DNA from: Flavobacterium pisciphilum
GTDB taxonomy: Bacteria; Bacteroidota; Bacteroidia; Flavobacteriales; Flavobacteriaceae
DNA length: 64,000 nucleotides
Reading direction: 5' to 3'
Assembly (NCBI RefSeq): GCF_020905345.1
Contig: NZ_JAJJMO010000001.1
Span: 4,092,001 to 4,156,000 of the forward strand
How positions within the stretch are numbered: the first letter of the stretch is position 1; every line of letters begins with the position of its first letter. Below, piece after piece: positions 1 to 7,241 of the stretch. The notes beneath the pieces were generated by a model, which was not told where the DNA came from, made no database searches, and worked only from the letters and a program-made list of their open reading frames with translations. The translations under genes were made by a program, and so were the position numbers.

Positions 1-886
1 CAAGGCCAGTCATTACGTGGGCAAATAAAACATATAAGATAGTACAGATTATTAAAGAACCTAAGATACCAATTGGCATTCCTTTTTGTGGGTTCTTTGC
101 TTCTTGTGCAGCTGTAGATACAGCGTCAAAACCAATGAAGGCAAAAAATACAGTTCCAGCTCCGGCTGCGATACCAGACCAGCCAAACTCACCAAAAACT
201 CCCGTATTTTTAGGAATATATGGAGTGTAGTTTGCCGTGTCAATATGACTCCATCCTAGTACTATGAAGACAATTACAACAGTAACTTTTAAAACAACTA
301 AGAAATTGTTTATAGATGCAGACTCTCTAGTACCTCTTATTAATAATAAAGAAAGCAACGAAACGATAACAATAGCAGGAAGGTTGATTATACCACCTTC
401 TATGATGGTTCCATCACTTAATTTTAATGTTTCCCAAGGAGAACAAATTAAATTATGAGGCAGATGGATATTGTATTTATTAAGCAATTCGAGTAAATAA
501 CGGGACCAACTTACACCGACTGTTGCGGCTCCTAATGCATATTCTAAAACTAAATCCCATCCAATTATCCAAGCCATAAACTCACCCATTGTTGCATAGG
601 AGTAGGTATAGGCACTACCTGCAACCGGTATCATGGAAGCAAACTCAGCATAGCAAAGACCAGCAAAAGCACATCCAATTGCAGCAAGAATAAAAGATAA
701 TGTAACTGCGGGTCCAGCGTGTTCAGCTGCAGCAATTCCTGTTAATGAAAATAATCCGGCTCCAATAATGGCACCCACTCCAAGTGCTACTAAGGAGCGA
801 GAAGATAAAGTTCTTTTTAGGCCTCTTTCAGACTCGGAAGCTTCATCAAGCAATACCGATAGTGGTTTAGTTTTCCAAATTGACAT
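1..886 (-). CDS. APC-family amino-acid permease (C-terminus cut by window edge)
   Basis: Integral inner-membrane amino-acid transporter of the APC superfamily, cationic amino-acid transporter-like. Reading leftwards from the ATG at 886, the protein starts with a short cytoplasmic tail (MSIWKTKPLSVLLDEASESE) and then the APC helix-1 glycine motif GVGAIIGAGLFSLTG around residue 37. Several hydrophobic helices follow, including one with FAFIGFDAVSTAAQEAKNPQ, the conserved helix-6/loop signature of the family. About 295 codons are present with no stop, so the last helices lie outside the window. A good promoter lies just upstream. The exact substrate cannot be read from sequence. Confidence 0.85.
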   Translation of the reverse strand, partial: MSIWKTKPLSVLLDEASESERGLKRTLSSRSLVALGVGAIIGAGLFSLTGIAAAEHAGPAVTLSFILAAIGCAFAGLCYAEFASMIPVAGSAYTYSYATMGEFMAWIIGWDLVLEYALGAATVGVSWSRYLLELLNKYNIHLPHNLICSPWETLKLSDGTIIEGGIINLPAIVIVSLLSLLLIRGTRESASINNFLVVLKVTVVIVFIVLGWSHIDTANYTPYIPKNTGVFGEFGWSGIAAGAGTVFFAFIGFDAVSTAAQEAKNPQKGMPIGILGSLIICTILYVLFAHVMTGL

Positions 887-916
887 ATATTATTTTGGTT
901 AATTGTTATTAAGCTT

Positions 917-950
917 CAAATGTATTCTTTTTTGTAAAAAATAAAAACAA
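917..950 (-). promoter_or_regulatory. Bacteroidota-type promoter of the permease
   Basis: On the minus strand TACATTTG (924-917) matches the -7 consensus TAnnTTTG. A TTG (950-948) lies 23 nt further upstream as a -33 element. The predicted transcript would begin about 25 nt before the ATG at 886. Confidence 0.5.
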
Positions 951-1132
951 TATGTGCATTTTATGTTGTGAAATAATTAAAATTCTACGAAATTCTTTAC
1001 TAATCGATTATTTTATACTGCAAGGTATTTAAATAATTTTATACTTCGCAAGCTAATTTTAAATATTTTCTTACAAAAAATGATATTTTTTGGTTTAATT
1101 TACAACTTCAAGTTAAAAGTTTTTAATCAAAG

Positions 1133-2020
1133 ATGAATTTCAGAATAATTACCTCTTATTTTAAATTTAGTAGAGAACAGCGAATTGGTATTGTTTTTCT
1201 TTTTGCAATAATAATTGTTTTACAGTTGGTTTATTTTTTTGCTGATTTTGGTTCGTCACCACAATTTTTTCCTGAGAAAGAAAAGTGGATGTCTTTGCAA
1301 AGAGAAATAGATTCGATTAAAATTGAAAATGATAATAAGGGAGAAAAAAAATACCTGTTCAATCCAAATTTCATTACAGATTATAAAGGATATAAATTAG
1401 GAATGACGGTAGAGCAAATTGATCGATTATTGGTTTTTAGAAAAGAGAATAAATATGTCAATTCTGCTAAAGAGTTCCAGATGGTAACTAAAATTTCAGA
1501 TTCTTTGTTGGATATGATGACTCCTTATTTTAAATTCCCTAGTTGGGTAGGCAATAAGAAAGAAGTGAAGAAGTATGAAAATCACTCTAATCAGAAGATA
1601 TTCATTAAAAAAGAGAGATATGTAGTAATGGATATTAACAGAGCAACTCAAGAAGATTTAATTAAAGTTTCTGGAGTAGGAGATATTCTTTCTTTAAGAA
1701 TTTTAAAGCAAAAAGAAAGCTTAGGCTATTTTGTTTCGATGGAGCAGCTTAAAGAGGTGTGGGGACTTTCGCCTGAGGTTCTTTCGAATTTAAATAACCA
1801 TTTTGAAATTTCGGAACTTACTTATTTTAAAAAAATAGCTATAAACGATGCTTCATTAAAAGAGTTGTCAAGCTTTCCTTATTTCCGATATACATTGGCA
1901 AAACAAATTATTACTTATCGAAGTATGAATGGAAATATAAACAATATTGAGGATTTGATAAAAATTAAGGGCTTTCCTGTTGAAAAAGCAAAAATAATTG
2001 GTTTATATTTGGAGTTCTAA
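1133..2020 (+). CDS. membrane-anchored helix-hairpin-helix (ComEA-like) protein
   Basis: 295 aa. One hydrophobic segment at residues about 17-37, preceded by basic residues, predicts an N-in membrane anchor with the rest outside the cytoplasm. Three helix-hairpin-helix-like units follow: residues about 85-135, 166-225 (MDINRATQEDLIKVSGVGD is a clear ComEA-type HhH) and 240-295 (ending IKGFPVEKAKIIGLYLEF). HhH motifs bind the DNA backbone without sequence specificity, and ComEA proteins bind incoming DNA in natural transformation. No other competence gene is adjacent, so a role in DNA uptake is inference. The stop lies 10 nt before the next ATG, which suggests co-transcription with the acyl-CoA dehydrogenase. 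Confidence 0.75.
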   Translation: MNFRIITSYFKFSREQRIGIVFLFAIIIVLQLVYFFADFGSSPQFFPEKEKWMSLQREIDSIKIENDNKGEKKYLFNPNFITDYKGYKLGMTVEQIDRLLVFRKENKYVNSAKEFQMVTKISDSLLDMMTPYFKFPSWVGNKKEVKKYENHSNQKIFIKKERYVVMDINRATQEDLIKVSGVGDILSLRILKQKESLGYFVSMEQLKEVWGLSPEVLSNLNNHFEISELTYFKKIAINDASLKELSSFPYFRYTLAKQIITYRSMNGNINNIEDLIKIKGFPVEKAKIIGLYLEF

Positions 2021-2030
2021 AAATATACTA

Positions 2031-3173
2031 ATGAATTTTGATTATAACGAAACGCAATCTATGATTGCTCAGTCCATAAAAGAATTTGCTGAAAAAAATA
2101 TCCGTCCATATATAATGGAGTGGGATGAAGCACAAACATTTCCAATTTCGCTGTTCAAAGAATTAGGAGCAATGGGGTTTATGGGAGTTTTGGTGCCCGA
2201 AGAATATGGTGGATCAGGACTAGGTTATCATGAATATATAACTATTATTGAAGAGATCTCAAAAGTAGATCCTTCAATTGGATTGTCGGTTGCGGCTCAT
2301 AACTCATTATGCACAAATCATATTTTGACTTTTGGAAACGAAGAGCAAAAGAAAAAGTGGCTTCCTAAATTGGCAACTGCAGAACATATTGGTGCATGGG
2401 GGTTGACGGAACATAATACGGGGTCCGATGCAGGTGGTATGAATACAACTGCTGTTAAGGATGGTGATTTCTGGATTGTAAATGGAGCAAAAAACTTTAT
2501 TACACATGCTATTTCTGGAGATATTGCAGTTGTAATTGTTCGTACTGGAGAAAAAGGTGATTCAAAAGGAATGACTGCTTTTGTTTTTGAAAAAGGAATG
2601 CCAGGTTTTTCTTCAGGGAAAAAAGAAAATAAACTAGGGATGCGTGCAAGTGAAACTGCAGAACTTGTTTTTGATAATTGCAGAATTCCAGATGCTAATA
2701 GATTAGGAGAAGTTGGGCAGGGCTTTGTGCAAGCAATGAAGATTTTAGATGGTGGGCGAATCTCGATAGGAGCTTTATCACTTGGTATTTCAAAAGGAGC
2801 TTATGAAGCAGCATTAAAATATTCAAAAGAAAGATATCAATTTGGGCAACCAATTAGTAGTTTTCAAGGGATTTCGTTTAAATTAGCGGATATGGCTACT
2901 GAGATAGAAGCTTCTGAATTATTATTGCATAAAGCGGCATTCTTAAAACAACAGCATAAGCCGGTAACTACTTTAGGTGCGATGGCAAAAATGTATGCAT
3001 CTGAGGTGTGTGTAAAAGTGGCTAATGAGGCAGTTCAAATTCATGGAGGATATGGATATACTAAAGATTTTCCTGTAGAAAAATTCTATAGAGATTCTAA
3101 GTTGTGTACTATAGGAGAAGGAACTACTGAAATACAAAAATTGGTTATTTCAAGAAATATTTTAAAGGACTAA
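2031..3173 (+). CDS. acyl-CoA dehydrogenase
   Basis: 380-aa FAD-dependent acyl-CoA dehydrogenase that oxidises acyl-CoA to enoyl-CoA in fatty-acid or branched-chain amino-acid breakdown. The three-domain pattern is complete: an N-terminal helical domain (FDYNETQSMIAQSIKEFAE), the FAD-binding middle part with WGLTEHNTGSDAGG and NGAKNFITHA, and a C-terminal helical domain with QIHGGYGYTKDFPVEKFYRD and IGEGTTEIQ, whose first Glu is the expected catalytic base position. I chose the ATG at 2031 because residues before it (an in-frame extension overlapping the upstream gene) do not belong to the family. Substrate chain length is not decidable; it looks short/medium-chain. Confidence 0.9.
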   Translation: MNFDYNETQSMIAQSIKEFAEKNIRPYIMEWDEAQTFPISLFKELGAMGFMGVLVPEEYGGSGLGYHEYITIIEEISKVDPSIGLSVAAHNSLCTNHILTFGNEEQKKKWLPKLATAEHIGAWGLTEHNTGSDAGGMNTTAVKDGDFWIVNGAKNFITHAISGDIAVVIVRTGEKGDSKGMTAFVFEKGMPGFSSGKKENKLGMRASETAELVFDNCRIPDANRLGEVGQGFVQAMKILDGGRISIGALSLGISKGAYEAALKYSKERYQFGQPISSFQGISFKLADMATEIEASELLLHKAAFLKQQHKPVTTLGAMAKMYASEVCVKVANEAVQIHGGYGYTKDFPVEKFYRDSKLCTIGEGTTEIQKLVISRNILKD

Positions 3174-3208
3174 ATTATATAATACGGGCATGCCCATTAA
3201 AAAAAAAT

Positions 3209-3243
3209 AAGCCATTCACATCATGTAGAGTGGCTTTTTTTTT
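3209..3243 (+). terminator. intrinsic terminator after acyl-CoA dehydrogenase
   Basis: Stem AAGCCATTC/GAGTGGCTT (one G-T pair) followed by nine Ts, 35 nt after the stop codon. Confidence 0.8.
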
Positions 3244-3451
3244 GATTAAGAAAAGTAAAATGTAATAAGTGAAAAGTGACTAGGTTTTAAATTTGATTCT
3301 AGAGGGATTGCTGGTTAAAAAAAACGAAATGATTTTGTGTTTGTTCTGACTTAATTCTGTTGGTTGGGGTATTGTTATAGCAAAAATAGGGGTAGTTTTA
3401 TTTTGGATCTCATATTTCATGTTTTATATATAACATTTACGTCTTACTTTT

Positions 3452-3507
3452 CACATCTCGCATCTCGCATCTCACATCTCATATCTCACATCTCACATTT
3501 CACATCT
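3452..3507. repeat. degenerate 7-bp tandem repeat (8 units)
   Basis: Eight consecutive heptamers close to CACATCT (variants CGCATCT, CATATCT, CACATTT) fill 56 bp between the acyl-CoA dehydrogenase terminator and the rpsU promoter. The units are direct, without spacers, so this is a microsatellite-like array and not a CRISPR. Confidence 0.85.
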
Positions 3508-3570
3508 TTATAGTAAACATGATAAAAAAAAATATTCTAAGATTTATGGTGTGTAATTAGAATAAATGTT

Positions 3571-3578
3571 TAATTTTG
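3571..3578 (+). promoter_or_regulatory. -7 element of rpsU promoter
   Basis: TAATTTTG matches TAnnTTTG exactly. Transcription would start near 3584, giving a leader of only about 25 nt that consists mostly of the Shine-Dalgarno sequence. I found no clear -33 TTG at the right distance. Confidence 0.5.
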
Positions 3579-3591
3579 CACGCTTAACGAG

Positions 3592-3599
3592 AGGGGGTG
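3592..3599 (+). promoter_or_regulatory. strong Shine-Dalgarno sequence of rpsU
   Basis: AGGGGGTG can form eight continuous pairs (one G-U) with the anti-Shine-Dalgarno CACCUCCU at the 3' end of 16S rRNA. It sits 8 nt before the ATG at 3608, the classical spacing. Nearly every other gene here (for example tuf, rplK, rplL, rpoC) has only A/T-rich sequence at this place. Confidence 0.8.
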
Positions 3600-3607
3600 T
3601 CAATATT

Positions 3608-3802
3608 ATGTTAATTATACCAATTAAAGACGGAGAAAATATCGATAGAGCATTAAAGCGCTATAAAAGAAAATTTGATAAAACAGGAACTGTTCGTCAG
3701 TTAAGAGCACGTACTGCTTTTATTAAGCCTTCTGTCAAAAATAGAATTAAAATTCAAAAAGCTGCTTACATTCAAAACATGAAAGATAGTTTAGAGAGTT
3801 AG
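3608..3802 (+). CDS. rpsU: 30S ribosomal protein bS21
   Basis: 64 aa, starting MLIIPIKDGENIDRALKRY, the usual length and sequence of Bacteroidota bS21. The ATG at 3608 is chosen over an in-frame ATG at 3566: the earlier one would add 14 unrelated residues, overlaps the -7 promoter element, and ignores the Shine-Dalgarno at 3592. In Flavobacterium ribosomes bS21 (with bS6 and bS18) covers the anti-Shine-Dalgarno tail of 16S rRNA. A strong Shine-Dalgarno on its own mRNA therefore suggests autoregulation: ribosomes lacking bS21 would translate rpsU best. The gene is a single transcription unit closed by a strong terminator. Confidence 0.95.
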   Translation: MLIIPIKDGENIDRALKRYKRKFDKTGTVRQLRARTAFIKPSVKNRIKIQKAAYIQNMKDSLES

Positions 3803-3826
3803 ATAAAAATCTATACTGAAATAAAT

Positions 3827-3873
3827 ACCGTTAGTCATCAAAATTTTATAACTTTGATGCTAACGGTTTTTTT
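3827..3873 (+). terminator. intrinsic terminator of rpsU
   Basis: Long stem ACCGTTAG-CATCAAA / TTTGATG-CTAACGGT with one bulged T, then a T-run. It begins 24 nt after the rpsU stop. Confidence 0.9.
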
Positions 3874-3959
3874 GTTTTGTAAAATCGAAACAATTCTAGA
3901 TTTGGAATTGTGAATAAGGGTGATGGTGTATTCTTTAGGAAAATAAATAGAGAGTAAGT

Positions 3960-4853
3960 GTGAAAACAAATAAACAAGCATTTCAGGAATATCTTCAGTT
4001 AGAGAAAAAGTATTCTTCACATACTCTGGGTGCTTATATGAATGATATAGTTTCTTTTGAATCATTTAATAAACTTCATTTTGATCAGGAAAATATTGAT
4101 CAGGTAAATTATAGTCAGATTAGATCTTGGGTGGTTTCTCTTGTTGACGCTAATATGTCTAATGTTTCGGTTAATCGTAAAATGGCGTCTTTGAAAGCAT
4201 TTTATAGATTTTTGTTAAAAACGAAACAGATAGAGATTAGTCCGATGCAAAAGCATAAGGCGTTGAAGACTCCTAAGATGGTGCAGGTTCCGTTTTCTGA
4301 AAAAGAATTGGTGGATTTGATAAATCAGATGGGGGATTCTGTGGGTTTTGAAGAAATTAGGAATAAATTGATAATTGATTTGTTTTACACGACTGGTATC
4401 CGAAGGGCTGAGTTGATAGGATTGCTTAGTGTTAATGTTGATTCGTCTGCTAATACGATTAAGGTGTTGGGAAAGCGTAATAAAGAGCGTGTGATTCCAA
4501 TTTTACCTGTTATTACAAAGCAGTTTTTGTTGTATGTAAAAGAGCGTGAAAGTGTTGAAAATATAGTTGATGGGGATTATTTTTTTATTACTAAAAAAGG
4601 GTTAAAATTGAATGAAACCTTTGTTTATCGATTAATAAATTCATACTTTAGTAAAGTCTCTGAAAAGGTAAAAAAAAGTCCTCATGTCCTTCGACATACG
4701 TTTGCGACTCATTTATTGAATAACGGAGCTGATTTGAATTCAGTAAAAGAATTATTAGGACATTCAAGTTTGGCATCTACGCAAGTATATACACATAGTA
4801 GTTTAGCGGCTCTTAAAAAAGTGTATGCAGATGCGCATCCGAGGAATAAATAG
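3960..4853 (+). CDS. xerC: tyrosine recombinase, XerC/XerD type
   Basis: 297-aa site-specific recombinase, predicted to resolve chromosome dimers at dif together with a partner Xer protein. The N-terminal SAM-like DNA-binding domain spans about residues 1-90, followed by the catalytic domain with Arg148 (TTGIRRAELIGL), Lys172, His242 and Arg245 (HVLRHTFATHLL), His268 (LLGHSS) and the nucleophile Tyr277 (TQVYTHSS). Length and a complete RKHRHY set fit Xer proteins and not a phage integrase; there is no att duplication or phage gene nearby. The start is a GTG at 3960. It lies in the conserved flavobacterial slot between rpsU and hpf. XerC versus XerD cannot be settled here. Confidence 0.85.
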   Translation: MKTNKQAFQEYLQLEKKYSSHTLGAYMNDIVSFESFNKLHFDQENIDQVNYSQIRSWVVSLVDANMSNVSVNRKMASLKAFYRFLLKTKQIEISPMQKHKALKTPKMVQVPFSEKELVDLINQMGDSVGFEEIRNKLIIDLFYTTGIRRAELIGLLSVNVDSSANTIKVLGKRNKERVIPILPVITKQFLLYVKERESVENIVDGDYFFITKKGLKLNETFVYRLINSYFSKVSEKVKKSPHVLRHTFATHLLNNGADLNSVKELLGHSSLASTQVYTHSSLAALKKVYADAHPRNK

Positions 4854-4887
4854 TAATTCAAAAATGTTTAATTCTAAAATAACTATT

Positions 4888-5190
4888 ATGAAGGTAAGTA
4901 TTAATGCGGTTAACTTCACTGTTGACAGAAAATTGGTAGATTTCGTTCAAGACAGAATGGATAAGTTAGAGAAGTATTATGACAGGGTGGTATCAGTGGA
5001 TGTTTTTTTAAAGGTTGAGAAAACTAGTGATAAAGAAAATAAAATTGCTGAGATAAAAATTAATGTCCCAGGTGATGATTTTTTGGTAAAAAAGCAGTGT
5101 AAAACCTTTGAAGAGGCGGTTGAGCTTTCGGCGGAATCTTTAGAACGATTGTTGGTTAAGAGGAAAGAAAAGATAAGAACACATATTTAA
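4888..5190 (+). CDS. hpf: ribosome hibernation promoting factor HPF/RaiA family (short form)
   Basis: 100 aa from the ATG at 4888: MKVSINAVNFTVDRKLVDFV opens the typical beta-alpha-beta fold, and the tail LERLLVKRKEKIRTHI is basic. Short-form HPF binds the decoding centre of idle ribosomes and blocks mRNA and tRNA entry. In-frame ATGs at 4825 and 4864 would extend the protein into the xerC end with non-family residues; 4825 lies inside xerC. The gene follows xerC closely and precedes the tRNA-tuf cluster, placing a hibernation factor next to EF-Tu. Confidence 0.88.
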   Translation: MKVSINAVNFTVDRKLVDFVQDRMDKLEKYYDRVVSVDVFLKVEKTSDKENKIAEIKINVPGDDFLVKKQCKTFEEAVELSAESLERLLVKRKEKIRTHI

Positions 5191-5210
5191 TGTAATTTTT
5201 TTTAAAAAAT

Positions 5211-5242
5211 GTTTTGATTCAAAGATAAAATAGCTACATTTG
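5211..5242 (+). promoter_or_regulatory. promoter of the tRNA-tuf operon
   Basis: GTTTTG (-33, 5211-5216) and TACATTTG (-7, 5235-5242) are 18 nt apart, an excellent match to the Bacteroidota housekeeping sigma consensus. It lies about 40 nt before the first tRNA. Confidence 0.75.
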
Positions 5243-5280
5243 CAGTCCGTTAGAAATAGCGGACTTTTTTTATTGAAATT

Positions 5281-5354
5281 GCCAGCGTAGCTCAGTTGGC
5301 TAGAGCAGCTGATTTGTAATCAGCAGGTCGTGGGTTCGAGTCCCTCCGCCGGCT
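5281..5354 (+). tRNA. tRNA-Thr (anticodon TGT)
   Basis: Cloverleaf of 74 nt. The anticodon stem GCTGA/TCAGC encloses loop TTTGTAA, anticodon TGT at 5315-5317. The T-loop is TTCGAGT and the discriminator base T. The acceptor stem GCCAGCG/CGCCGGC has an A-C mismatch at pair 4-69, and the T-stem GTGGG/CCCTC has a T-T pair. No CCA is encoded. Confidence 0.93.
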
Positions 5355-5408
5355 CAAAATGGTTCAAATGCGATTTGAACGGGTTCATGTAATTATTGAT
5401 AAAAAAAA

Positions 5409-5489
5409 GGGGAGATACTCAAGCGGCCAACGAGGGCAGACTGTAAATCTGCTGTGTGAACTTCGCAGGTTCGAATCCTGCTCTCCCCA
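5409..5489 (+). tRNA. tRNA-Tyr (anticodon GTA)
   Basis: Class II tRNA of 81 nt with a long variable arm, as expected for bacterial tRNA-Tyr. The acceptor stem GGGGAGA/TCTCCCC is perfect. The anticodon stem GCAGA/TCTGC holds loop CTGTAAA, anticodon GTA. The discriminator is A and no CCA is encoded. Confidence 0.95.
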
Positions 5490-5567
5490 CTAAAGAAATT
5501 GAAATTTTGTTTTAGGTTTTTGAAATCAAAAAAGCTAAATTTTAAAATCTGAAATTGAAAATGCTCT

Positions 5568-5639
5568 GCCGGTGTAGCTCAGGGGTAGAGTGCTTCCTTG
5601 GTAAGGAAGAGGTCTCGGGTTCAATTCCCGACATTGGCT
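5568..5639 (+). tRNA. tRNA-Thr (anticodon GGT)
   Basis: 72 nt. The acceptor stem GCCGGTG/CATTGGC contains two G-T pairs. The anticodon stem CTTCC/GGAAG holds loop TTGGTAA, anticodon GGT. The T-stem is TCGGG/CCCGA. CCA is not encoded. It directly precedes tuf, like thrT before tufB in E. coli. Confidence 0.93.
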
Positions 5640-5694
5640 CAAGTAAGTAGGAAATTGAAAATTAATATATAACTAAGATTAAAAATTAAGTAAA

Positions 5695-6882
5695 ATGGCA
5701 AAGGAGAATTTTAATCGTTCCAAACCGCACTTAAACATAGGTACAATTGGACACGTGGATCACGGAAAAACTACATTAACTGCGGCAATTACTAAAGTAT
5801 TGTCTGATGCAGGTTACTGTCAAGCTAAATCGTTTGATCAAATCGATAACGCTCCAGAGGAGAAAGAAAGAGGTATTACAATTAATACTTCACACGTAGA
5901 GTATGAAACAGCTAACCGTCACTACGCTCACGTTGACTGTCCAGGTCACGCGGATTACGTAAAGAACATGGTTACTGGAGCAGCTCAAATGGATGGAGCT
6001 ATCTTAGTAGTTGCTGCTACAGATGGTCCAATGCCACAAACACGTGAGCACATCCTTTTAGGACGTCAGGTTGGTATTCCAAGAATGGTTGTATTCATGA
6101 ATAAAGTGGATATGGTTGATGATGCTGAGTTGTTAGAACTTGTTGAGATGGAAATCAGAGACTTGTTATCTTTCTACGAGTATGATGGAGATAATGGTCC
6201 TGTTGTTCAAGGTTCTGCTTTAGGAGGATTGAATAATGATCCTGCTTGGGTTCCTAAAATTTTAGAATTGATGGATGCTGTTGATAACTGGATTGAAGAG
6301 CCAATTCGTGATACTGCTAAGCCTTTCTTGATGCCAGTTGAAGATGTATTTACAATTACAGGACGTGGAACTGTTGCTACAGGTCGTATCGAAACTGGAA
6401 TTGCTAATACTGGTGATGCTGTTGAAATCATTGGTATGGGAGCTGATAAATTAACTTCTACTATTACAGGAGTTGAGATGTTCCGTAAAATCCTTGATAG
6501 AGGTGAAGCTGGAGATAACGTAGGTTTATTGTTAAGAGGTGTTGATAAAGAATCTATCAAAAGAGGAATGGTTATCATTAAGCCAGGATCAGTAAAACCA
6601 CACGCTACTTTTAAAGCAGAGGTTTATATCTTGAAAAAAGAAGAAGGTGGACGTCATACTCCATTCCATAATAACTACCGTCCACAGTTCTACGTACGTA
6701 CAACTGACGTAACAGGAGTTATTACTTTACCAGAAGGAGTAGAGATGGTAATGCCAGGAGATAACTTGACTATTAATGTTTCTTTATTAAGCCCAATCGC
6801 AATGAGCGTAGGTTTACGTTTCGCTATCCGTGAAGGTGGTAGAACAGTTGGAGCAGGTCAGGTAACTGAAATCGTAGGATAA
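5695..6882 (+). CDS. tuf: translation elongation factor Tu
   Basis: 395-aa GTPase that brings aminoacyl-tRNA to the ribosome. The G domain shows GHVDHGKT (residues 19-26), RGITI (59-63, switch I), DCPGH (81-85) and NKVD (136-139); domains 2 and 3 follow with the usual length. The [19 protein letters not shown] stretch is standard. The gene ends the Thr-Tyr-Thr tRNA array and is followed by tRNA-Trp and secE, so it probably shares the promoter at 5211-5242. Codon use is markedly enriched in GGT/CGT-type codons, as expected for a very highly expressed gene. Confidence 0.98.
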   Translation: MAKENFNRSKPHLNIGTIGHVDHGKTTLTAAITKVLSDAGYCQAKSFDQIDNAPEEKERGITINTSHVEYETANRHYAHVDCPGHADYVKNMVTGAAQMDGAILVVAATDGPMPQTREHILLGRQVGIPRMVVFMNKVDMVDDAELLELVEMEIRDLLSFYEYDGDNGPVVQGSALGGLNNDPAWVPKILELMDAVDNWIEEPIRDTAKPFLMPVEDVFTITGRGTVATGRIETGIANTGDAVEIIGMGADKLTSTITGVEMFRKILDRGEAGDNVGLLLRGVDKESIKRGMVIIKPGSVKPHATFKAEVYILKKEEGGRHTPFHNNYRPQFYVRTTDVTGVITLPEGVEMVMPGDNLTINVSLLSPIAMSVGLRFAIREGGRTVGAGQVTEIVG

Positions 6883-6901
6883 TCCTATAAAATAAAATTT
6901 T

Positions 6902-6940
6902 AAAAGCCAGTTGGTTTTCTTAACTGAGACCACTGGCTTT
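6902..6940 (+). terminator. hairpin between tuf and tRNA-Trp
   Basis: AAAGCCAGT pairs with ACTGGCTTT but is followed by only a short T stretch and then, within 5 nt, by tRNA-Trp. It may be a weak terminator or an mRNA-processing or stability hairpin separating tuf from the tRNA. Confidence 0.5.
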
Positions 6941-6944
6941 AATT

Positions 6945-7015
6945 ACGGGCGTAGTTCAAGGGTAGAATAGCGGTCTCCAAAACCGTTGATGGGGGTTCGA
7001 ATCCCTCCGCCCGTG
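6945..7015 (+). tRNA. tRNA-Trp (anticodon CCA)
   Basis: 71 nt. Perfect acceptor stem ACGGGCG/CGCCCGT, anticodon stem GCGGT/ACCGT with loop CTCCAAA (anticodon CCA), T-loop TTCGAAT, discriminator G. No 3' CCA is encoded. It lies between tuf and secE, as in many bacteria. Confidence 0.95.
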
Positions 7016-7033
7016 CAATAATAAATATATCTC

Positions 7034-7231
7034 ATGACAAAAGTTGTTAATTACATATCAGAAGCATTCGAGGAATTGAAGTCAAATGTAACTTGGCCAG
7101 CATGGGCAGAAGTACAAAGATTGACAATTGTAGTAGCTGTATTTTCAGTATTATTCGCTTTGGCAACTTGGGGAGTAGATGAATTTTTTGCAAAAGCATT
7201 GGCTGGATTTTTTAACTGGATAAAAGCGTAA
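7034..7231 (+). CDS. secE: preprotein translocase subunit SecE
   Basis: 65 aa with one transmembrane helix at residues about 35-58 (LTIVVAVFSVLFALATWGVD), preceded by the conserved amphipathic segment EELKSNVTWPAWAEVQ. SecE clamps SecY in the inner-membrane translocon; the single-helix short form is normal for Bacteroidota. It begins 19 nt after tRNA-Trp and ends 10 nt before nusG, the near-universal secE-nusG arrangement. Confidence 0.95.
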   Translation: MTKVVNYISEAFEELKSNVTWPAWAEVQRLTIVVAVFSVLFALATWGVDEFFAKALAGFFNWIKA

Positions 7232-7241
7232 TTTTTTTGTA

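Larger units (their letters stand above)
3174..3607. other. intergenic region before rpsU
   Basis: No gene seen. It holds a small perfect palindrome GGGCATGCCC (3186-3195), the acyl-CoA dehydrogenase terminator, the 7-bp tandem repeat, and the promoter and ribosome-binding site of rpsU. Confidence 0.7.

Noticed and set aside
264-458. Plus-strand reading frame of 64 codons
   Set aside because: Lies antisense to the permease gene, whose family motifs are clear.
3452-3507. Possible CRISPR array
   Set aside because: Units are 7 bp, contiguous, without spacers, and no cas gene is present.
3960-4853. Phage or genomic-island integrase
   Set aside because: Xer length and catalytic set, housekeeping context (rpsU, hpf, tuf), no attachment-site repeats and no phage genes, although tRNA genes lie downstream.
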